From Chitinophaga sp. 180180018-3 (lineage in GTDB: Bacteria > Bacteroidota > Bacteroidia > Chitinophagales > Chitinophagaceae): a stretch of DNA of 64,000 nucleotides. The position numbers were made by a program, and so were the translations under genes. Below, one piece after another: positions 60,201 to 64,000 of this stretch; position 1 is the stretch's first letter; the number at the start of each line of letters is the position of its first letter. The notes below the pieces were generated by a model. That model made no database searches. It had not been told where the DNA came from and saw nothing but the letters and a program-made list of their open reading frames with translations. Location: NCBI RefSeq assembly GCF_037893185.1, contig NZ_CP140772.1, forward strand, positions 3,782,001 to 3,846,000. Direction: 5' to 3'.

Positions 60201-61577
60201 AATTAATATGATAATTTCTCCAAATGCAGCTGAATTCCTAATTCGAGAAGATGCTTCATATACTTTTACATCCATTTCATCCTGAGTTAACACCTGTTGA
60301 CCTGCTTTCCTATTTGTTATATGATGAAGAGTGGCCTCCACAATAATTACAGCGCCATCCACTATCAGACCAAAATCTATTGCGCCAAGGCTCATGAGGT
60401 TACCGCTTACGCCAAACAGGTTCATCATACTGATGGCAAACAGCATAGCTAGGGGAATAACAGATGCTACCACGAAACCTGCTCTAAAATTACCAAGAAA
60501 AAGCACCAATACAAAGATTACGATCAATGCGCCTTCTATTAGGTTTTTGGTGACGGTATGTACCGCTCTGTCAACCAATGCACTTCTATCCAGAAAAGGT
60601 TCGACTGTAACACCTTCAGGCAGGGATTTATTGATCTGTATCATCTTTTCCTTTACGCGGTCTACCACGGCACTGGAGTTCTCTCCTTTTAGCATCATTA
60701 CAATACCTCCTACAGCTTCTCCTTCTCCGTTTCTTGTTAATGCTCCATAACGGATAGCCTCCCCGATATTCACTGTAGCAATATCCCTTATCAATACAGG
60801 GATACCATTTGAAGTATTTTTTACAACTATCTGCTCTATATCGGGAATACTTCCTATGAGCCCTTCACTCCGTATAAAGTAAGCGTTAGGCTTTTTGTCT
60901 ATATAGGCACCGCCGGTATTCTGATTGTTTTGTTCCAAAGCCTTGAAGACATCCGTAATACTTAGATCATAGCTTCGCAGTTTATCAGGGTTCAGGGAAA
61001 TTACGTATTGTTTGAGCAGCCCCCCAAAACTGTTCACCTCTGCTATACCTGCAGTACCAAGTAGCTGACGCCGAACGATCCAGTCCTGTATGGAACGTAA
61101 TTCACGGGCATCATATTTTTTCTCGTAACCCTTCTTCGGATGCACTACGTATTGATAAATTTCCCCCAGCCCCGTAGAAATAGGCGCCATCTCCGGGTTA
61201 CCAATGCCTGCAGGAATATTGTTCTTTGCCTCACCCAATTTTTCATTTACCTGCTGCCTTGCCCAATAAACATCCACATCATCATGAAAAATGACGGTAA
61301 CTACGGATAACCCAAATCTTGACATGGAACGTATTTCCTGTATTTTTGGGATCGTTGACATGGTTTGCTCAACAGGAAATGAGATGAGCCTTTCGATTTC
61401 CTGTGCTGCAAGCGAAGGCGACAACGTGATCACTTGCACCTGGTTATTGGTAATATCCGGGACCGCATCAATGGGCAATCTCTTTATAGAGTAAACGCCC
61501 CAGAGCACCAGCCCCAGTACCATTATCCCTATAATCAATTTATTTTTTATCGAGAATTCAATGATTTTGTTGAGCAT
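57207..61577 (-). CDS. czcA: CzcA-type heavy-metal RND pump fused to a CzcC-like outer-membrane channel
   Basis: 1456 residues. Residues ~1-1035 are a CzcA/CusA RND transporter: 'PAGIGNPEMAPISTGLGEIY' near the porter domain, DFG-type 'GAIDFGLIVDGAVIIVEA' in TM4 with acidic residues, and 12 membrane helices. After 'LYTYFEKIKLKKGKIPPATV', near residue 1040, a second signal-like helix ('LLLLLGSPFLGKAQQ') starts a TolC-like repeat domain ('SVEEAAKIALQNNPGIRSAN', 'RQQIEIADRSIGLEKAKAKP') to the end. Normal CzcA is ~1040 and CzcC ~420, so this is a fusion known in Bacteroidetes. It exports Co/Zn/Cd or Cu/Ag. Confidence 0.93.
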   Translation of the reverse strand: MLNKIIEFSIKNKLIIGIMVLGLVLWGVYSIKRLPIDAVPDITNNQVQVITLSPSLAAQEIERLISFPVEQTMSTIPKIQEIRSMSRFGLSVVTVIFHDDVDVYWARQQVNEKLGEAKNNIPAGIGNPEMAPISTGLGEIYQYVVHPKKGYEKKYDARELRSIQDWIVRRQLLGTAGIAEVNSFGGLLKQYVISLNPDKLRSYDLSITDVFKALEQNNQNTGGAYIDKKPNAYFIRSEGLIGSIPDIEQIVVKNTSNGIPVLIRDIATVNIGEAIRYGALTRNGEGEAVGGIVMMLKGENSSAVVDRVKEKMIQINKSLPEGVTVEPFLDRSALVDRAVHTVTKNLIEGALIVIFVLVLFLGNFRAGFVVASVIPLAMLFAISMMNLFGVSGNLMSLGAIDFGLIVDGAVIIVEATLHHITNRKAGQQVLTQDEMDVKVYEASSRIRNSAAFGEIIILIVYLPILALVGIEGKMFRPMAQTVSFAILGAFILSLTYVPMMSAVLLSKKITTKETFSDRMMNFFHRIYTPIINAALKKRLLVVVSAILLLVISIVVFLRMGGEFIPTLEEGDFAVETRLLTGSSLSQTIDKVDQASKLLMKEFPEVKEVIGKIGAAEIPTDPMPMEACDLTILLKDKKEWVSANNREDLANKMAEKLEAAMPGISFGFSQPVQLRMNELIAGVRQDVGIKIFGEDLTQLTALSEKIGKIVTTVPGAKDLYLEKVSGLPQIVININRARVAQYGLSVETINQAISAAFAGQSAGLVYEGEKRYDLVVRLSEENRQNIDDVRNIYITTPSGNQVPLSQLANIEFEVGPNQVQREDTKRRIIVGFNVRGRDIESVVRDIEQKIEQQVKMPPGYYITYGGQFKNLEEAKGRLSIAVPLALVLILLLLFFTFGSLKQSILIFTAIPMSAIGGVFALLLRGMPFSISAGVGFIALFGVAVLNGIVLISEFNRLKQGGLHNLYEIVLRGTNVRLRPVLMTATVASLGFLPMALSNGSGAEVQKPLATVVIGGLITATILTLVVLPVLYTYFEKIKLKKGKIPPATVILLLLLGSPFLGKAQQSQNKKLSVEEAAKIALQNNPGIRSANLQVEQQRQLRKTVVDFGKTAVQLQYGQANSIKWDNYGSITQAIPNPSLFRNGKLLSDAQIKGSELNVRANQSELIYQVKTTWYQLAFFVELKHLLLSQDTIYGNFLKAAAARYKSGETNLLEQKTAETQLIEVRNTLRKNDADIKIYQRQLQTLLNATEPVSIDIDSLSMITFSPETLYKDSLRNPLAAYLRQQIEIADRSIGLEKAKAKPDFTVGYFNQSIIGTQTINGLEKYYGSGFRFNGFQAGILVPIFYKAYSYRIKAAQTEKKIVESNYDLYSLNLKGQYEQAVQEYMKNKTSIDYYEKSAKPNADLILKQAQTALINGEIGYVEFLQATKTYTDIQTNYLQAINLYNQSIVTIQYLIGK

Positions 61578-61713
61578 TATCTATATCCTTTAGTCGCTGA
61601 TTGTATTGTTTTAAAATTTGCCACTCCCAGTAAGCAAGAAAAATGCTTATTAGAATAAGGAACACTGCAAACATTTTTTCTTTAAATCCCCATTTCCGGT
61701 ATCTTCTTTTCAT
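61558..61713 (-). CDS. tiny membrane protein overlapping czcA
   Basis: 51 residues: 'RYRKWGFKEKMFAVFLILIS' then 'IFLAYWEWQILKQYNQRLKD', one membrane helix flanked by basic residues and an acidic/polar tail. The stop (61560-61558) lies 18 bases past the czcA ATG, giving translational coupling. Such tiny proteins before czcA/cusA genes are common in this phylum; the role is unknown, possibly assembly or regulation of the pump. Confidence 0.65.
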   Translation of the reverse strand: MKRRYRKWGFKEKMFAVFLILISIFLAYWEWQILKQYNQRLKDIDNAQQNH

Positions 61714-61719
61714 AAACAC

Positions 61720-61860
61720 TTATCGAGTAACTAGCCTGTAATACTGGATAATTCTGGCAATAATTGCCAGAATCATCAATATGCTTAACATCACAAGTGT
61801 AATGCGGAAAGCAATTGACCTTTGGGGATACTTTTTTTTCTTTTTGCGTTTAACAGTCAT
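61720..61860 (-). CDS. second tiny membrane protein upstream of czcA
   Basis: 46 residues: a Lys/Arg-rich start ('TVKRKKKKKYPQRSIAFRIT') and one membrane helix ('LVMLSILMILAIIARIIQYY'). It precedes the other tiny gene by 6 bases, and both are cotranscribed with czcA and czcB. No homology claim is made. Confidence 0.55.
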   Translation of the reverse strand: MTVKRKKKKKYPQRSIAFRITLVMLSILMILAIIARIIQYYRLVTR

Positions 61861-61946
61861 TAATATAATGTATATAATCAATAACCAATACAATTAGCAA
61901 CATGTAGCTAATTGCGATATCCGAAAAGAATTAAAAAGAGAAGAAA

Positions 61947-62252
61947 CTACAATTGAGGAGGTTGCCAAATGGCAGAAGGAACTTCAACAATAAAAGATCG
62001 CAGGAAAGCTGCGTATGTAGGTTTAGACATGATGTCTATAGAACTATATTGAACATACGTATGATTAACATAAAATCCCGCACAACAGGAACAAATGCAA
62101 AATGGGGAACATTGATCACTTTTATTGTTCGAGTGATTTTGTGCTTTAGAAATTTCCAGCTTTGCCTTAGTCGGAAATACAGGCGCATCAGTACATGGCA
62201 TACAGCTAAGTGCAATTATAATAAACACTAATATGATGGCCCCAATACGCAT
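61947..62252 (-). CDS. small Cys-rich exported protein (DUF6660-like)
   Basis: 101 residues with a signal peptide and lipobox-like 'IIIALSCMPCTDA'. The mature part has 'CSPFCICSCCAGFYVNHTY', five Cys in a short run, and a beta-rich end 'PSAIWQPPQL'. The pattern matches a family often found as the first gene of czc-type operons in Bacteroidetes (I know it as DUF6660). It may bind metal in the periplasm. First gene of the pump operon. Confidence 0.75.
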   Translation of the reverse strand: MRIGAIILVFIIIALSCMPCTDAPVFPTKAKLEISKAQNHSNNKSDQCSPFCICSCCAGFYVNHTYVQYSSIDIMSKPTYAAFLRSFIVEVPSAIWQPPQL

Positions 62253-62652
62253 GATCCAAAAATAGACGTTTTTTTGGAAAATTCACATGATCATTATAAA
62301 AAAAAATGAATACACGTTGCAAATAGTATCTTATTTTAGGCTGTAAGTGCCATTTCAATATTATTATTACAGAGATATTTCTGCAAATTTCAACATGGGC
62401 AGGATCATCAATAGAAAGACTAAAGTTGTGTGGATTGATCCACGTTGTACCTATTCTTTGCAAATCTATAAACAGGCTCTTTAACTCTCCTAGGTTAACA
62501 TCGTCGATAGCTGCAAAGAACGATTGCAATTTATTTATAGCTAAAGATTCCTTTTATAAATTCTGTTCAATAAGCTGCCGCCATGGGTAGCTGCATATGA
62601 ATACAGCATCGCAAGCGGCAGCCAAATATTCTAATAAATAATCAAAAACAAT
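62253..62652. other. intergenic region with hairpin and possible gene fragment
   Basis: On the minus strand a frame from ~62529 reads 'MQSFFAAIDDVNLGELKSLF', then 'IDLQRIGTTWINPHNFSLSI', which looks coding but has no ATG and loses shape after ~80 codons; possibly a remnant. At 62574-62622, GCTGCCGC / GCGGCAGC form an 8-bp hairpin after the next gene's stop, with no T-run. The DNA is AT-rich and presumably holds the czc promoter. Confidence 0.4.
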
Positions 62653-62994
62653 CTATACTTCTAAACATCGCATAGATTCAAAAAACGGCTTACTTTTTTT
62701 TATTCCTATCTTCAACTCATATCTGCTATCCACCGGGCAAAAGGAAAAATCAATCGTCTCTTTATTTAGCTGGTAATTCCGTAATTGCTTATTGAGAAAA
62801 ACGGTTAACTGAAACCTTAATCCCCCTTCCTGCGAGAAATACCCATTAATCCCCATTACATTCTTTGCCCATATTTTGAAATCCAACCGAGCAACCACTA
62901 TGCCTGTAGGTATCAGCTTCAATTCAAATGGATAATCTTTCGGTCGAAGCCCCATCTGTAGGGCTTTACCCCATGCCAGCACATTACCTTTCAT
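62653..62994 (-). CDS. element-encoded protein of unknown function
   Basis: 113 residues, mixed alpha/beta with conserved-looking 'YPFELKLIPTGIVVARLDFK' and 'VDSRYELKIGIKKSKPFFES'. It follows the 63001 gene by 6 bases and lies divergent to the primase start. No family recognised; typical of small genes beside element primases. Confidence 0.65.
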   Translation of the reverse strand: MKGNVLAWGKALQMGLRPKDYPFELKLIPTGIVVARLDFKIWAKNVMGINGYFSQEGGLRFQLTVFLNKQLRNYQLNKETIDFSFCPVDSRYELKIGIKKSKPFFESMRCLEV

Positions 62995-63000
62995 ACTTCA

Positions 63001-63276
63001 TCATTTCTGTGTTAACAAAGAAATTTTTTCATTCAGTTCAGTAAGACCTGCTTTTTTCAGCAGTTCTTCTGCAATGCTCTTAATTGCATCTACAGTGGCA
63101 TCATTCATTCCATTCAGTAAACTGTCCTCCTTGTTTTTCAGTCCAGCATCGATTACCTTCGCCAAAAGCAGAATTAGTTTGCGGGGTTGAACAATGCTAA
63201 CCTTTACAGAATCTCCCATTCCAGGACTTGCAAGCAATGTTTCAAAAATTACTGTTACATCTTTAGCACTTAACAT
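63001..63276 (-). CDS. small helical element protein
   Basis: About 91 residues from the ATG at 63276 ('MLSAKDVTVIFETLLASPGM'); the eight residues before it are basic. Helices 'PRKLILLLAKVIDAGLKNKE' and 'AIKSIAEELLKKAGLTELNE'. Its start is 170 bases from the divergent primase start. Function unknown. Confidence 0.65.
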   Translation of the reverse strand: MLSAKDVTVIFETLLASPGMGDSVKVSIVQPRKLILLLAKVIDAGLKNKEDSLLNGMNDATVDAIKSIAEELLKKAGLTELNEKISLLTQK

Positions 63277-63446
63277 ACACTTGAATTTTGTTTTGAACAA
63301 TATTTTTCAATTACAAAATTATCTACATTCAGATCCTTTACAGGATTTTACCTACTTCCTTATTTGCAGAGGTATATTCTCCGCTGTGTGACATAACTAC
63401 TTTTGTATGAGCAATATTGATTTGTGGATTCTGAAAACTGTGAGTT

Positions 63447-64000
63447 ATGACAATAGAGCAAGCAAAGGCGCTGGACATGGTGGATTACTTAGCCAAACTG
63501 GGCTTCCAGCCGGAAAAAATTAATGAGCCTCATTACTGGTATATCTCCCCACTTCGTCCTGACGAAAAAACGCCATCGTTTAAGATTAATCGGCGGATGA
63601 ATAAATGGAAGGATTGGGGTAGTGGGGAAAGCGGCAACATCATCGATTTTGGTATTCAATACCACCAATGTTCCGTAAAAGAACTCCTGCAAAAACTGGA
63701 TGTAAATGCGCCGCTATTCAAACCTGCTCCACAACATTCACCCACTTATAAACCTGATAGCGATATTACCATCCAACAGGTGAAGCCTATTACCTCAATA
63801 CCGTTAATTCAATATGTGCGACAACGCGGCATTCCTTTGGATACTGCCGAAAAGTTTTTAAAAGAGGTACACTATAGTCTTAAAGGCAAAAATTACTATG
63901 CGCTAGGCTTCAAAAATGATGCTGGCGGCTATGAACTCCGTAATCAATATATCAAAGCCAGCAGCTCCCCCAAGACCTCCACTTTCATAGACAACAAGAC
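63447..64000 (+). CDS. CHC2-type primase of mobile element, 5' part only
   Basis: The gene starts at the ATG at 63447 and is open to the end of the window (184 codons). The N terminus has a CHC2 zinc-finger fold in outline ('WYISPLRPDEKTPSFKINRR', 'NKWKDWGSGESGNIIDFGIQ'), but the usual Cys/His zinc ligands are not seen, a state common in Bacteroidetes element primases. The Toprim domain expected later is outside the window. Such primases start synthesis on transferred single-stranded DNA. Confidence 0.85.
   Translation, partial: MTIEQAKALDMVDYLAKLGFQPEKINEPHYWYISPLRPDEKTPSFKINRRMNKWKDWGSGESGNIIDFGIQYHQCSVKELLQKLDVNAPLFKPAPQHSPTYKPDSDITIQQVKPITSIPLIQYVRQRGIPLDTAEKFLKEVHYSLKGKNYYALGFKNDAGGYELRNQYIKASSSPKTSTFIDNK

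Noticed and set aside
62206..62529. 107-codon minus-strand gene
   Set aside because: Needs a TTG start, overlaps the Cys-rich protein gene, and its second half is low-quality sequence; kept only as a possible fragment.
1..64000. CRISPR arrays and insertion-sequence transposase genes
   Set aside because: No regularly spaced repeats of CRISPR type and no DDE or tyrosine transposase gene were found in the window.

Overview
The window reads as chromosomal DNA of a member of the Bacteroidota, most likely Chitinophagaceae. The basis is a SusC/SusD pair, Bacteroidetes-type conjugative-transposon tra genes (traE to traN), an RteC protein, DUF3560 and J-domain proteins of integrative elements, and a CzcA-CzcC fusion pump. 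No rRNA, tRNA or CRISPR array was found. The genus is inferred, not shown.

Layout. (1) 1-4.2 kb: ordinary genes (end of an EthD-type protein, an unknown protein, a serine hydrolase, two small proteins) plus a broken second copy of the hydrolase 5' end. (2) 4.2-11.9 kb: a leftward type I restriction-modification operon hsdR-hsdS-ATPase-hsdM. The ATPase looks like the anticodon nuclease PrrC. The operon sits between two ~70-bp direct repeats, each next to a hairpin terminator, so it looks like a transferable defence cassette. (3) 12-13.3 kb: a small XRE regulator and a soluble histidine kinase. (4) 13.4-26 kb: a leftward type IV secretion operon (traE, traF, traG/VirB4, three traI-like paralogues, traJ, traK, traL-like, traM, traN, two paralogous unknown genes and a small winged-helix-like gene). 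Two long stem-loops lie in the traE leader. (5) 26-33.5 kb: RteC, an RteC C-terminal homologue, an MNT/HEPN-like protein, a SWIM zinc-finger protein, and four related XRE regulators with a shared repeated operator. (6) 33.5-41.6 kb: TlpA, SusC, SusD, a lipoprotein, a DUF6520-like secreted small protein, MauE and an AraC regulator, which I read as one cargo module. (7) 42.2-46.1 kb: small element-maintenance genes, mostly separated by hairpins. They include two J-domain proteins, a mini SWIM protein, DUF3560 broken by one in-frame stop, and a decayed primase tail. (8) 46.1-62.3 kb: metal and redox genes. These are a porin, Rieske and di-haem operon divergent from a DtxR-type regulator, then several decayed metal-related genes, then a P1B ATPase, a NicO-like membrane protein, a CDF transporter, MgtC, and a CzcB/CzcA-C efflux system with tiny leader genes. 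(9) 62.6-64 kb: two small element genes and the start of an intact primase gene that runs off the window.

Taken together, most of 13-64 kb looks like one integrative conjugative element (or two recombined ones) carrying a transport/redox cargo and a metal-efflux cargo. The relaxase, coupling protein, integrase and element ends are not in the window. The defence cassette at 4.2-11.9 kb lies next to it and may have come in separately. All family names come from reading motifs by eye; no database search was run.
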